A stretch of DNA of 64,000 nucleotides, from NCBI GenBank assembly GCA_020346325.1, contig CP070782.1, forward strand, positions 4,669,053 through 4,733,052, given 5' to 3'. This stretch comes from Phycisphaerales bacterium (GTDB taxonomy: Bacteria > Planctomycetota > Phycisphaerae > Sedimentisphaerales > Anaerobacaceae). A program made the position numbers and the translations under genes. The notes below the pieces were generated by a model. That model searched no databases, was not told the origin of the DNA, and worked only from the letters and a program-made list of their open reading frames with translations. Below are positions 34,583-43,638 of the stretch, one piece after another (positions within the stretch are counted from its first letter, which is position 1; each line of letters opens with the position of its first letter).

Positions 34583-35839
34583 GTGGGCCAGTTTTCCTAC
34601 AAAGGCGTGGATCGGGGCGGATCCCAGGTGGCCGGGACGGTGGAGGCAGCCGACCGCCGCAGCGCGGTCGCGATGCTCACCGACCGCGGTCACTTCGTCA
34701 CTGAGTTGGTCGAAGGGATTCAGCAGAGGGGCGGCGCCGAGCCGGGCTCGGCACTGGAATTGCCCAGCTTGCCGACCTTCGGAGGCCAGGGCGTTACCAG
34801 CAAAGATATCCTCGCCGTGACGACGCAGTTCAGCACGGCGGTCCGAGCGGGTTTGCCTCTGCTGAACTGTCTCGAACTGATTCGCAAGCAGCAGCGCAAG
34901 CCGGGTATGCGACGCATCTTCGATCATCTGGTCAAGTCCGTCAATTCCGGGCAATCCTTATCCGAAGCCCTGGCCGAGCATAAGGCCTTCAGTCCGCTCT
35001 ATCTCTCGATGATTCGCGTCGGCGAAACCGGCGGCATCCTCGAAGAGACCAGCGCGCAACTGGCGTCGATTCTCAGTCGCGAAGAGAAAGTCAAGACCGA
35101 TATCAAGAGCGCCTCGGCCTATCCGATCTTCGTCCTGTTCATGGGATTTCTCTCGGCGGCGGTGGTGCTCATCGGCATTCTGCCGCGCATTCTTTCGACG
35201 GTGGATCTGCCGGCGACCGCGATGCCGCTGCCGACGCGGATTCTCATGGATGTCAGCGGCTGGCTGCGGGGTCTGTTTCTGACTGTCCCCGGATGGATCG
35301 GCTTGATCGGACTCGGCGCGGCGCTCTACGCGTTGCGTCGCTGGGCCCGCGGGCCCGGTCGACTGGAATGGGACGGGTTCAAGCTCAAGATTCCGATTCT
35401 GGGGCCGGTCCTGCGCACGATCGCGGTGGGGCGTTTCGCCCGGACGCTTGGTGCCTTAACCTCCGGCGGCATCACGATCCTGGAAGCCTTGGGCGTGGTG
35501 CGGGATACGCTGGGCAACGAAGTGCTGGCCCGCGAGATCGACCACGTGGCCGAGCAGGTCAAGCGGGGCGAGTCCCTGGCGGATCCGCTGGAGGAATCGG
35601 GCTACTTCCCGCCGCTGCTGGTGCAGATCGTGGCGATCGGCGAGCAGACCGGCAAGCTGGATGAGCTGCTGCTCAACGCCGCCGAGACGTTCGATACCGA
35701 TGCCGACGCTGCCATCAAGCGGTTCATGGACATCTTCCCGGCGCTGTTGATTCTCATCCTGGCCTTGGTGATCGGCTTCATCATTGCCGCGGCGTTGTTG
35801 CCGATTGTCCAGATGTCGCTGAGCGCCGGCGCGATGTGA
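34583..35839 (+). CDS. gspF: GspF/PulF-type inner-membrane platform protein
   Basis: A 418-aa polytopic protein on which the pseudopilus is assembled. It has the two repeated cytoplasmic four-helix domains (TQFSTAVRAGLPLLNCLELI and GRFARTLGALTSGGITILEA), each followed by hydrophobic helices (about 182-205, 235-255 and 385-410). The N-terminal FSYKGVDRGGSQVAGTVEA is the usual GspF opening. GTG 34583 is preceded by GGAG with six-base spacing. Confidence 0.95.
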   Translation: MGQFSYKGVDRGGSQVAGTVEAADRRSAVAMLTDRGHFVTELVEGIQQRGGAEPGSALELPSLPTFGGQGVTSKDILAVTTQFSTAVRAGLPLLNCLELIRKQQRKPGMRRIFDHLVKSVNSGQSLSEALAEHKAFSPLYLSMIRVGETGGILEETSAQLASILSREEKVKTDIKSASAYPIFVLFMGFLSAAVVLIGILPRILSTVDLPATAMPLPTRILMDVSGWLRGLFLTVPGWIGLIGLGAALYALRRWARGPGRLEWDGFKLKIPILGPVLRTIAVGRFARTLGALTSGGITILEALGVVRDTLGNEVLAREIDHVAEQVKRGESLADPLEESGYFPPLLVQIVAIGEQTGKLDELLLNAAETFDTDADAAIKRFMDIFPALLILILALVIGFIIAAALLPIVQMSLSAGAM

Positions 35840-35922
35840 CCGACGCCTTCGATACGCGAATGCAAACGGAGAGCATACAGGAGAGTTATTAAGTGGACGG
35901 CAGTAGAAAAAGGGGTAAGCGG

Positions 35923-36354
35923 ATGAAGCGAAGGAAACGGGAACACGAGGGATTCACGCTCGTCGAGTTGCTGGTGGTGGTGCTCATCATCGGAATGCTG
36001 GCGACCGTTCTGGCCCCGCGGATGTTCAAGGGTCTGGGTGAGACCAAGGCCAAGATCGCGCGGGTCAAGATCGCCCGCATCGAGGACGCGCTGGCCCGCT
36101 TCCAATACGATTGCGGACGGCTGCCCGACGAATCGGAAGGTGGACTCGAGGCCCTGCTGGTGGCCCCGCCGGACCTGGAAGAGAAATGGAAGGGGGCCTA
36201 CCTCAAGCGCAGCGAACTGGAAGACCCCTGGGGCAATCTGATCGTCTACATCTCCGAAGGCGAATACAATCCGGGCAGCTTCGACCTGATCAGTTTCGGA
36301 GCCGATGGCCAGGAAGGCGGCGAGGGCGACAACGCCGATATTCTGAACGACTAG
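35923..36354 (+). CDS. gspG: Major pseudopilin GspG
   Basis: A 143-aa major pseudopilin that polymerises in the periplasm. The prepilin peptidase site EG|FTLVE is followed by the hydrophobic helix LLVVVLIIGMLATVLAP, and the C-terminal part has the GspG calcium-site features (DPWGNLIVY, FDLISFGADGQEGGEGDNAD). I prefer ATG 35923 (AGGGG seven bases upstream, ten-residue leader) over GTG 35893, which also has a ribosome site but a 20-residue leader. Confidence 0.95.
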   Translation: MKRRKREHEGFTLVELLVVVLIIGMLATVLAPRMFKGLGETKAKIARVKIARIEDALARFQYDCGRLPDESEGGLEALLVAPPDLEEKWKGAYLKRSELEDPWGNLIVYISEGEYNPGSFDLISFGADGQEGGEGDNADILND

Positions 36355-36367
36355 ACGGGGCAGCGTC

Positions 36368-36961
36368 ATGGCAACCGCTGGCGTGCAGACATTTCGTTCG
36401 AGAGCACACAGCGCCTGGGCGTTCACGCTGGTGGAGCTGTTGCTGATCGTGGCGATGGTGGCCCTCGTCGGGAGCGTGGGCGGCGGGATGTACATGGGCA
36501 GCTACGAGAAGGTCCTCGTCGAGAAAGCGGCGCGGCAGTGCTTCCTGACCGCCAAGTACGCTCGGATCATGGCGATCGAACGGGGCCGGCCCTACGAGTT
36601 GGTGCTGGATACCGAAGCCAAGGGATTTGCCGTGACGACGACCCAGTGGAACGCTGAGACGGCGACCGGGGAGACGGTGATCGTGAAGGATTACTACTGC
36701 AAGCCGGTCGAACTGGAAGGGGACGTGGAGTTTGAATCGGTGAAGATCGCCGCGGTGTCGGAGCCCTCGACTTCGGATGAGGCGGCGCAGCAGAAGATTG
36801 TTTTTCGACCGGACGGCTCGGCCGAATCGGCGCTGATCCAAGTGGGCGACGGCCAGACGCATTACACCGTGGCGGTCCTGGCTTCCACCGGGAGGGCCAG
36901 TCTGCATTTCGGCACGGCCGACGGAGTCAATATAGCGGTTGTCGATCTGGATCAAGAATGA
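36368..36961 (+). CDS. gspH: Minor pseudopilin GspH-like
   Basis: A 197-aa type IV pilin-like protein with cleavage region AWA|FTLVELLLIVAMVALVG, so Ala instead of Gly precedes the cleavage point. The globular part is beta-rich (PYELVLDTEAKGFAV, IVFRPDGSAESALI), as in GspH/FimT. It belongs in the tip or body of the pseudopilus. The gene lies 13 bases after gspG and overlaps the next gene by four bases. The Ala at -1 may slow or change processing. Confidence 0.82.
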   Translation: MATAGVQTFRSRAHSAWAFTLVELLLIVAMVALVGSVGGGMYMGSYEKVLVEKAARQCFLTAKYARIMAIERGRPYELVLDTEAKGFAVTTTQWNAETATGETVIVKDYYCKPVELEGDVEFESVKIAAVSEPSTSDEAAQQKIVFRPDGSAESALIQVGDGQTHYTVAVLASTGRASLHFGTADGVNIAVVDLDQE

Positions 36962-37377
36962 TGGCTGTGCAGCAGAGACGACAAGCTGGTTTCAATCTGA
37001 TCGAGACGGTTGTCGCGAGTATGATCCTCTCGGGCGCGGCGCTGGCGCTGAGCTCGATCAGCACCAACGCGGTAACGGGGACCCGACTGAACCAGCACTA
37101 CCAGATGGCCGCTTCGGTGATGGAAAACAAGCTGGCCCAGATTGACTTCATGGGGATCGACGAGTTCATCGAACTCGGGCAGACGGAGGGAGTGATTGAA
37201 GAACTGGAGCCCGGCTATCGATGGGAGGTCGTCACGGAATACGAAGGCACCGACAATCTGTACCTGGTATCGATCACTGTCAGTTGGCTGGAAGGCAAAC
37301 GGCCTTACCAGCTCACCGCGCAGACCATGCTCAACGGCGCCAGCCTGCTGATCCTGTCAGAAACGGGAGGGCCGTGA
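36958..37377 (+). CDS. gspI: Minor pseudopilin GspI-like
   Basis: A 139-aa protein with prepilin site RQAG|FNLIETVVASMILSG and a short globular domain (MENKLAQIDFMGIDEF, YLVSITVSWLEGKRPYQL). The VAxxILs helix and the size match GspI, the tip-complex subunit that binds GspJ and GspK. Starts at 36958 and 36961 are both possible within the overlapping ATGATG. It is coupled to gspH by overlap. Confidence 0.82.
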   Translation: MMAVQQRRQAGFNLIETVVASMILSGAALALSSISTNAVTGTRLNQHYQMAASVMENKLAQIDFMGIDEFIELGQTEGVIEELEPGYRWEVVTEYEGTDNLYLVSITVSWLEGKRPYQLTAQTMLNGASLLILSETGGP

Positions 37378-37379
37378 GG

Positions 37380-38153
37380 ATGGCACGAGATCCGTACAGA
37401 GGATTCACGTTGGCCGAGGTGCTGGTGGCTTCGACGATCAGTGCCTTTGTCGCGCTGGTCGCCGTGGGGGCGCTCAAGACGGTGACCGACGGCGCCCATC
37501 TGGTCAGGCAAGCCGGTGAAGCCAGCGCGGAAGTAGGTTTTGCGGCACGGCTGCTGGCCCGTGACCTGACCAATTTCTACCGCGATCCGGATCCGCGGAG
37601 CATGCAACTGGTGGGCGCCTCGCAAAGTTCCGGCGAGGCCCCGACCGCCTTTCTGCGCTTCTACACGGTTGGGCGCGCCCCGGCCCGTGGGGGTCAGCCG
37701 GAGGGCGATGTGTACGAGGTCGAGTATATTCTCAAGCAGACGGCGGACCTGGAAGGCAGCCCCGATGAGAACGCTCCGAGGTCGCTGCTGCTACGACGCC
37801 TGTGGCCCAATCCCGATCGGGATCGAGAGCCCGGGGGCATACTGGTGCCGGTTGCCCAGGACATTGATGTTTTCCAGATTCGCTTCTCCGATGGCCGGGA
37901 ATGGACCGATAGTTGGCCCGAGGAGACGCAGACGCTTCCTCGATTGATCGAGGTGACACTGGCGACCCTTCCCCGGGAGGGGCGCCCGGCGAGCATAGAA
38001 ACGTTTACAGTGAATTTCACGCGTTTGGCCACCACCCCACCGGACGGCCAGGTGGGGCCGAGTGCGCCGGACCAGCAGGGACAACAGGGCCAGGGGCCCA
38101 ACGGTTCCTCTCCAGCACCGCAGGGCGGTGGTGGACCCGGTGGGCCACGGTAA
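37380..38153 (+). CDS. gspJ: Minor pseudopilin GspJ-like
   Basis: A 257-aa pseudopilin: site YRG|FTLAEVLVAS followed by a helix (TISAFVALVAVGALKTV), then a long globular domain with LLARDLTNFYRDP and QIRFSDGREWTDSWP, as in GspJ. The C-terminus is a disordered Pro/Gln/Gly tail (residues about 220-257), unusual for the family. ATG 37380 has GGGAGG nine bases upstream. Confidence 0.85.
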   Translation: MARDPYRGFTLAEVLVASTISAFVALVAVGALKTVTDGAHLVRQAGEASAEVGFAARLLARDLTNFYRDPDPRSMQLVGASQSSGEAPTAFLRFYTVGRAPARGGQPEGDVYEVEYILKQTADLEGSPDENAPRSLLLRRLWPNPDRDREPGGILVPVAQDIDVFQIRFSDGREWTDSWPEETQTLPRLIEVTLATLPREGRPASIETFTVNFTRLATTPPDGQVGPSAPDQQGQQGQGPNGSSPAPQGGGGPGGPR

Positions 38154-38183
38154 GATTTCGCGAAGTAACGAGGTCAACAGTAA

Positions 38184-39479
38184 GTGCGCATGCGTGTTCG
38201 TACAGACAACAAGGGCTTGATTCTGGTGGCGGTGCTCTGGATCGTCGTGCTGATGACATCGATCGTCGCGATCGTGGGACAGACGAGCCGGTTGAACATG
38301 AAGATGTCCGCGGCGGCGCTCGATGAGACCCGCTGTCGATGGGCGTGTCGCGCCGGAACGGAGATGGCGATCGCACTGCTGAATGACGACTTGCGGGACA
38401 CCGACTGCCTGATGGACCTCTGGAGCGACAATGACGAGGATCTGAACGACGTGTCGTTGGAGCGCTGCCAGTACAGCGTGCGCGTGACCGACGAGGCGGG
38501 AAAACTCAATATCAACACGGCCACGAAACAACAGTTGATGGGATTGCCCTATATGGAATCTCACATCGCCGATGCGATTCTTGATTGGCGGGATGGCGAT
38601 GGGAACCCGCGTGCCGAAGGCGCGGAAGTCGGGTACTATGAAAATCTTCCCTTCCCCTATGCCATACGCAACGGCCCTTTGAAGACGATTCGTGAGCTGT
38701 TGCGGGTCAAGGGCATGACGAAGGATCGTCTCTACGGGGAAGATACCAACCTCAACGACCAACTCGATTACACCGAGATGGACGGCGAGGTCAGCCCTCC
38801 CATCGACAATGGCGACAGCTATCTGGACAAGGGTTGGATCGCCTACCTGAGCTGCTATTCTTACGAGAAGAATGTTGATGCTCAGGGGAATAGGCGCATC
38901 AACATCAGCGAGGCGGACGAACAGCAGTTGCAGAACGGCCTCGGATTGACCCGTGGACAGGCCCAGTGGATCGTCCAGAACCGTGGCGGCGGCTTCCAGA
39001 GCGTTGCCCACGTGCTCAACGATAACGCCGCCGAGAAGCCGCCGGAGAACTCCAGTAATTCCGATGCCCCACAGCCGATCGACCGGCAGACGTTCAGCCA
39101 GATCGTGGACCGGATCACGATCTCCGGGGAGGCGAAGATTCCCGGCAAGGTCAATATCAACACCGCCCCGAGGGAAGTTCTGGTGGCGTTGCTGGGGGGG
39201 ACCGAACAGGCCGACCAACTGGCGCAGAACATCATCGCGGAGCGATCCGGCCGGCTCTATGGCTTCACGACGATTGCCGCGCTGTTGAACCTGCCGTCGA
39301 TGACGGTGAGCAAGTTCAAGAGTATCGCGAATCAGATCATGGTGCGATCGGACGTGTTCACCATCCGGTGCTTCGCCACGGCCGACGTCAGCGGCGCGCG
39401 CCTGCAGACCGAGTGCGTGGTGGATCGCGGCGCCAGCCCGTGCACGATTCTCTACTGGTATCAGGGAGCCAACTATTGA
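38184..39479 (+). CDS. gspK: GspK-type minor pseudopilin / tip protein
   Basis: A 431-aa protein with an N-terminal signal-anchor (KGLILVAVLWIVVLMTSIVA) and no Glu at position +5, as in GspK. The globular part holds GspK features: YSVRVTDEAGKLNINTATKQ, two helix-hairpin-helix (SAM-like) modules (MGLPYMESHIADAILDWRDG and GKVNINTAPREVLVALL) and the calcium-rich central loop. GspK caps the pseudopilus. The next gene begins within its stop codon. Starts at GTG 38184 or ATG 38190. Confidence 0.87.
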   Translation: MRMRVRTDNKGLILVAVLWIVVLMTSIVAIVGQTSRLNMKMSAAALDETRCRWACRAGTEMAIALLNDDLRDTDCLMDLWSDNDEDLNDVSLERCQYSVRVTDEAGKLNINTATKQQLMGLPYMESHIADAILDWRDGDGNPRAEGAEVGYYENLPFPYAIRNGPLKTIRELLRVKGMTKDRLYGEDTNLNDQLDYTEMDGEVSPPIDNGDSYLDKGWIAYLSCYSYEKNVDAQGNRRINISEADEQQLQNGLGLTRGQAQWIVQNRGGGFQSVAHVLNDNAAEKPPENSSNSDAPQPIDRQTFSQIVDRITISGEAKIPGKVNINTAPREVLVALLGGTEQADQLAQNIIAERSGRLYGFTTIAALLNLPSMTVSKFKSIANQIMVRSDVFTIRCFATADVSGARLQTECVVDRGASPCTILYWYQGANY

Positions 39480-40936
39480 TGAGTAAGATCGCAAAGACAC
39501 CGGAGTCGGCGATTGCCGTCGTGCGCGACGAGACGGAATTCCGAGCGGTCGCGCTGCACCGGCAGCATGACGGCGTGGAGATCCGCTGGGCCAAGCGCAT
39601 GGCGGCCGAGACCGGGACCTGGGGCGCATTTGCCGCCGAGTGCGGTGTGGCCGATGTAAGCAGGGGGGCGGGCCCATCGCAGCCGGTGGTGGCCGTAGGG
39701 CTCGACGCGACCGCCGTGGCGTTCTACAAGATCAATGCCCCCAACGTGGGCCGGGAGGAGACGGACGCCATCGTCCGGATGCAGACCGAATCGCTGCTGC
39801 CGCTGCCGCCGGCGCAGATCGAGGTCGCCTGGCGCACGTTGCCGTCGACCAACGGCAACGTCGATGTCACCATCGCGGCGGCGCGCCGGGACTACCTGCG
39901 GCGTTTTGCCCAGGATGCCCGTCCCTTCCGACCGCAGAGACTCCTGCCGGCTTGCGAAGGCACGGCGCGAACCTGGCATGATCTCTTCTCCGAACGCGAG
40001 CGCCAGGCGCTGATCATCAGTATTGGATCTGCCAACACTCAAATCTGCGTGGTCCAGAACGGCTGTGTTGTCAATGCGGCGGTGCTCGACATCGGTATGA
40101 ACGACCTGGCAATCGTGGATGGAGACGCGGCCGGCTCGCCTCAGGCCGCCGAAATGATCGAACGTTTCGTCCAGGACATCCATTCGGTTCTCGAATCGTT
40201 TCACTGGTCGCCTTCGCTCACGTGGCCTATGCTCGTGCTCTCCGATGGGAGCGAGAGACTCACGCGCATCGTCGCGGCACTCAACCACGCTGGACTCGAC
40301 GTCAAAGCGAGCATCCCGAAGCCGCAGACGCTGGGGATGCCGGTGGGGCTGGATCGGAGCGATCTCTATGAGTATCGCGCCCCGGTCGGTCTGGCGCTCA
40401 TGCTGCTGGACGGGCCGATCGAAACGCTGGATCTGCTGGCGCGGATGAGCGAGGCTGAGCAGGACAAGAAAGCCAAATCGGCGTGGCACTCCGTCAGGCT
40501 GGCGGCGCTCGCGGCGGTCGTGATGCTGGCGGTGCTCATCGCCACGTGGTGTGCCGGTGACCTGCTCAGCGAGCGACGACTCAGTGCCCTGGTCGCGCAG
40601 CCTGAATTCGAACAGGCCCGCGAGCGCCAGACGCTATTGAAGACGGTGGCACGCCATCGACCGGATATGCTGGCCTTGCTCACCGAACTCAGTGCCGGTG
40701 AGAATGACGGCATCGTTCTCGATACGCTCCACTTCAAGAAGGGACAGGCCGTCACGATCATGGGGCGGGCCGACAACATGGAGAAGATGTGGAAGTATCA
40801 GGAGGACCTCTTGACGCGCAAGGGGATCAAGGACGTGGAGATCTCCAGCAACGCCCAGGACGCCAAGGCCAAGAAGATCAAATTCACCATGGTATTTCAC
40901 TACAGGGGTTTCACGAAGAAGGACGCCGTGCTTTAG
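39479..40936 (+). CDS. gspL: GspL/PilM-PilN-like assembly protein
   Basis: A 485-aa bitopic protein. The first 320 residues have the actin-like PilM/GspL fold (VAVGLDATAVAFYKI, ALIISIGSANTQICVV, AAVLDIGMNDLAIV); a membrane helix lies at about 341-361 (AALAAVVMLAVLIATW); the periplasmic part (IVLDTLHFKKGQAVTIMGRA) is the PilN/GspL ferredoxin-like domain. It links the cytoplasmic ATPase GspE to GspM and the periplasmic components. Its ATG overlaps the gspK stop by one base. Confidence 0.85.
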   Translation: MSKIAKTPESAIAVVRDETEFRAVALHRQHDGVEIRWAKRMAAETGTWGAFAAECGVADVSRGAGPSQPVVAVGLDATAVAFYKINAPNVGREETDAIVRMQTESLLPLPPAQIEVAWRTLPSTNGNVDVTIAAARRDYLRRFAQDARPFRPQRLLPACEGTARTWHDLFSERERQALIISIGSANTQICVVQNGCVVNAAVLDIGMNDLAIVDGDAAGSPQAAEMIERFVQDIHSVLESFHWSPSLTWPMLVLSDGSERLTRIVAALNHAGLDVKASIPKPQTLGMPVGLDRSDLYEYRAPVGLALMLLDGPIETLDLLARMSEAEQDKKAKSAWHSVRLAALAAVVMLAVLIATWCAGDLLSERRLSALVAQPEFEQARERQTLLKTVARHRPDMLALLTELSAGENDGIVLDTLHFKKGQAVTIMGRADNMEKMWKYQEDLLTRKGIKDVEISSNAQDAKAKKIKFTMVFHYRGFTKKDAVL

Positions 40937-40955
40937 AGATCGGTGCAGAGGGACT

Positions 40956-41510
40956 ATGGCAAGACAACTGACCGAACGAGAAAGACGCATGCTCATCATC
41001 GGCGCGCTATCAGCCGTGGCCATACTGGGCCTGAAGTTTGGCCTGGACGGCCTCGATCGCTGGCGGGCGGCGCGAACGTCCCTGCAGTCGGCGCGGGACA
41101 AGCTCGATGAGGTAGCGATCGACGAGACGAAGCAGGCGGGATTGCTGTCGATCGTGCCGGTGCTGGAGATGCCCCAACTTGAGGAGAAGCAGAAGTTCCT
41201 TTTTCGCGAACGGCTGCACGAGCAATTGAAGAAGGCAGGTATCAAGACCGAGCCGCTGACGATTCTCAGCAGCCGGAGGAAAGCGAATATCCCGTATAAG
41301 GTCATGCGGATCAAATGCACCGGAAAATGTAAGTTCGAACAATTGCTCGACTTTCTGGCAGCGCTGCCGGAAAACCCGTACCTGGTGGGTGTCGAAGAGC
41401 TACGCGTCGATTGCGATGCGACGAAGCCCGCGGACAAGCGGAAAGAGGTCGAGATTGATCTGACGGTTTCGACCTTTGTACGGCTGCCTAAAGCCCAGCG
41501 GGCGAACTAG
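40956..41510 (+). CDS. gspM: GspM/PilO-like inner-membrane protein
   Basis: A 184-aa single-pass protein: a cytoplasmic RQLTERERRMLIIGAL start (the family's ExR-M motif), a membrane helix at about 12-32, a coiled-coil stalk (LQSARDKLDEVAIDE) and a periplasmic ferredoxin-like domain (FEQLLDFLAALPENPYLVGV). It forms the L-M stalk of the inner-membrane platform. AGAGG precedes the ATG. Confidence 0.85.
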   Translation: MARQLTERERRMLIIGALSAVAILGLKFGLDGLDRWRAARTSLQSARDKLDEVAIDETKQAGLLSIVPVLEMPQLEEKQKFLFRERLHEQLKKAGIKTEPLTILSSRRKANIPYKVMRIKCTGKCKFEQLLDFLAALPENPYLVGVEELRVDCDATKPADKRKEVEIDLTVSTFVRLPKAQRAN

Positions 41511-41524
41511 GAAGGTATCAGGAC

Positions 41525-42253
41525 GTGATTGGCAAAGACAAACAGGCTTCCCTGCGATTGGGTCTGATCGCCGCGACGGTTCTGTTCGGGTCACTGGTGG
41601 GTGCGAAAGTGGCCCAGAGCGTGATCGAGCCCCGGCGGGTCGAACAGTTGGTGGCCGACGCGGCCGCGCGGAATGACGCCGACCCCAACGGCGCCGAGGC
41701 GTCGCTCGCCAGTGCCAGGCAGGTGGTCCAGACGTTGAGAGAGAAAAATCTCTTTGTTAAGGCTCCCCCGAAGCAGCATCCGGTCAAGCAGGTCGACGGG
41801 ATTCTGGGCCGCGAAGTCCTGGTGGGCAACAAGTGGTACGGGGCCGGGGACAAAATTGGCGACGCCAACGTGATCTCGGTGGGGTCCACGCACGCGATCA
41901 TTGAATGGGAGGGCCGGAAGAAGACATTTGCCCCGATCGCTGCCGCCGGCGCGTCGCCCGGAGAGAGCTCCCAGCGACCGGCGCCGAAGCGGAGAGAGGC
42001 CCGGATGGACTCGGCGGAGCCGGCGCCCAAGGCAGGAAGCGAAGCGGTAACTGTCACCACCATCGAATCGGTGGAAGAAGACCCGCTGGCGTGGCTGGGG
42101 ATCGATTTGCCCCCGCACGTCAAGGCGAAGCTCCTGGAAATGTGGAACAGCATGCCCCAAGAGCAGAAGGAGAGTGTCAAGGAGGAATGGAACAACATGT
42201 CCGACGCCCAGAGGCAGGAGGCGATACGAGAGTTTGAGGAGGAGAACATGTAG
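41525..42253 (+). CDS. GspC-like protein, copy 1
   Basis: A 242-aa bitopic protein with a short cytoplasmic tail, a membrane helix (about 13-35), an HR-domain-like segment (KNLFVKAPPKQHPVKQVDGI, then LVGNKWYGAGDKIGDA and VISVGSTHAIIEWEGRKKTF) and a charged helical tail (MWNSMPQEQKESVKEEW). The HR domain of GspC contacts the secretin N0 domain across the periplasm. No PDZ domain is present. GTG 41525 has GGAAGG nine bases upstream. It is paralogous to the next gene. Confidence 0.7.
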   Translation: MIGKDKQASLRLGLIAATVLFGSLVGAKVAQSVIEPRRVEQLVADAAARNDADPNGAEASLASARQVVQTLREKNLFVKAPPKQHPVKQVDGILGREVLVGNKWYGAGDKIGDANVISVGSTHAIIEWEGRKKTFAPIAAAGASPGESSQRPAPKRREARMDSAEPAPKAGSEAVTVTTIESVEEDPLAWLGIDLPPHVKAKLLEMWNSMPQEQKESVKEEWNNMSDAQRQEAIREFEEENM

Positions 42254-42299
42254 GCGATCTGCGCCTCTGCGGATGTTGGAACATGAGAATCAGCAAACG

Positions 42300-42983
42300 A
42301 TGATGACAGAATCGCACAAAGCAAGCCTGGGGCCGGCGAGCAAGATCTTGCTGGCCATCGCGGCACTGCTCGCGGCCCTCGTGCTGCACGAGGTCGCGGA
42401 GTTCGCCCTGGCCGTCGCCCGGGCGGAACTGGTGGTAGCGCGCGCCACGGACGCCACAGCGACAGGGTCGAACGACGCGGAGACTCATCTGGGCGAGGCC
42501 AAATCGGTGGCCGAGGCGCTGAAGAAGAAGAATCTCTTCGCTCCGCCTCCACCGAAGCAGAATCCCGTCCGGGAAGTCCTGGGGATTTTGGGCGACGAGG
42601 CGCTGATCAATGACAAATGGTACAAGGCCGGCGACAGCGTCGGGGACGCGAAGATTCTGGCGGTTGGGCCGACCAAGGTCCGGGTCTCGTGGAATGGCCA
42701 GGAGAAGGAATTTTCGCCCTTGAGCTCGGAAGGGGGCGGCCCCGGAGCACCTCCCGGCCGGACGGGCGGCCCTCCCGGAGCGCCTCCCGGCCGCGTGGGT
42801 GGTCCCCCCGGGCCACCTCAGAACGTCCAAGGGGGTCGCATGCGGGTGCGGTCATCAGGGCCACCCGGCATGACCCCCGAAGAACAGGCGGCCCTGCGCG
42901 AACGTTTTCGCAATGCGTCGCCGGAAGAACAGGCAAAGCTGCGAGAACAGATGCGGGAGCGCGTTGCACCTCCCGGACGTTAG
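42300..42983 (+). CDS. GspC-like protein, copy 2
   Basis: A 227-aa bitopic protein closely related to the previous one in its HR-like segment (KNLFAPPPPKQNPVREVLGI, then LINDKWYKAGDSVGDAKI and VRVSWNGQEKEF). It has its own membrane helix, a Pro/Gly-rich linker with repeated GGPPGAPPGR units, and a helical tail (MTPEEQAALRERFRNASPEE). Starts at 42273, 42300 and 42303 are possible, none with a clear ribosome site. Either a tandem duplication or a specialised heterodimer partner. Confidence 0.65.
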   Translation: MMTESHKASLGPASKILLAIAALLAALVLHEVAEFALAVARAELVVARATDATATGSNDAETHLGEAKSVAEALKKKNLFAPPPPKQNPVREVLGILGDEALINDKWYKAGDSVGDAKILAVGPTKVRVSWNGQEKEFSPLSSEGGGPGAPPGRTGGPPGAPPGRVGGPPGPPQNVQGGRMRVRSSGPPGMTPEEQAALRERFRNASPEEQAKLREQMRERVAPPGR

Positions 42984-43010
42984 GAACACATCAGAAGAAA
43001 GGTTACGCGG

Positions 43011-43592
43011 ATGAAACAGGCCAGTGTTGTTGCGACGGTCATTCTGGCGGTGGCGGTGCTTCTTGCCGCCTATGCAATCGGCCGGCTGATCAGGCAAGCG
43101 CGACTTGACGAGCCCCCGGCGCCGCCTCAACAGGTGGCAGAATCGAACGATGCCAACGAGGCAGAGGCGGTGATGATAATCCGGCTCGTCAACAGGACAC
43201 GGCAGGAACTGACTCCGGAAGAGAGGGCCCGGATCAAAGAGGAACGAGCCGAGAGGCTCGCCCAGACGAACAATCTGACGGACGAGGAGAAGCAGAAGCT
43301 TCGGGACGACATCCGTCAGAAGCTGCGGGCCCGAGGCGGCACAGCGGGTCAGATTCCTCAGTTGGCGCCGGAGGAATTGGAGGCGCTGGCGCGGCGGTGG
43401 CCGGAGATGTCGGAAGAAGAGAGGGAGCAGGCCAAGGCGGCCTTCCGAGCGCGCATGCAGGCCCAGCGCAGTGCCGGGCTGAGACAGCCTGCGACGATGC
43501 AGGGTGAACGGCCGCCCGCACCGAATGCGCCGGCCAAGGAAGCCGGTGCCGAGACGCCGACGGCGGAGCCGAACGCCGCCGGGCCAAACTAG
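43011..43592 (+). CDS. Membrane-anchored helical protein of the secretion operon
   Basis: A 193-aa protein with a membrane anchor (QASVVATVILAVAVLLAAYA) and a long charged helical region (LTPEERARIKEERAERLAQT, EEKQKLRDDIRQKLRARGG, PEMSEEEREQAKAAFRARMQ) resembling the tails of the two GspC-like neighbours, ending in a Pro/Ala-rich stretch. It probably belongs to the periplasmic part of the machine. AAAGG lies eight bases before the start. No family recognised. Confidence 0.65.
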   Translation: MKQASVVATVILAVAVLLAAYAIGRLIRQARLDEPPAPPQQVAESNDANEAEAVMIIRLVNRTRQELTPEERARIKEERAERLAQTNNLTDEEKQKLRDDIRQKLRARGGTAGQIPQLAPEELEALARRWPEMSEEEREQAKAAFRARMQAQRSAGLRQPATMQGERPPAPNAPAKEAGAETPTAEPNAAGPN

Positions 43593-43638
43593 AAACCGAC
43601 CGAGAAGGTACTCGATCATTGAGAAGAGGAGATTAAGC

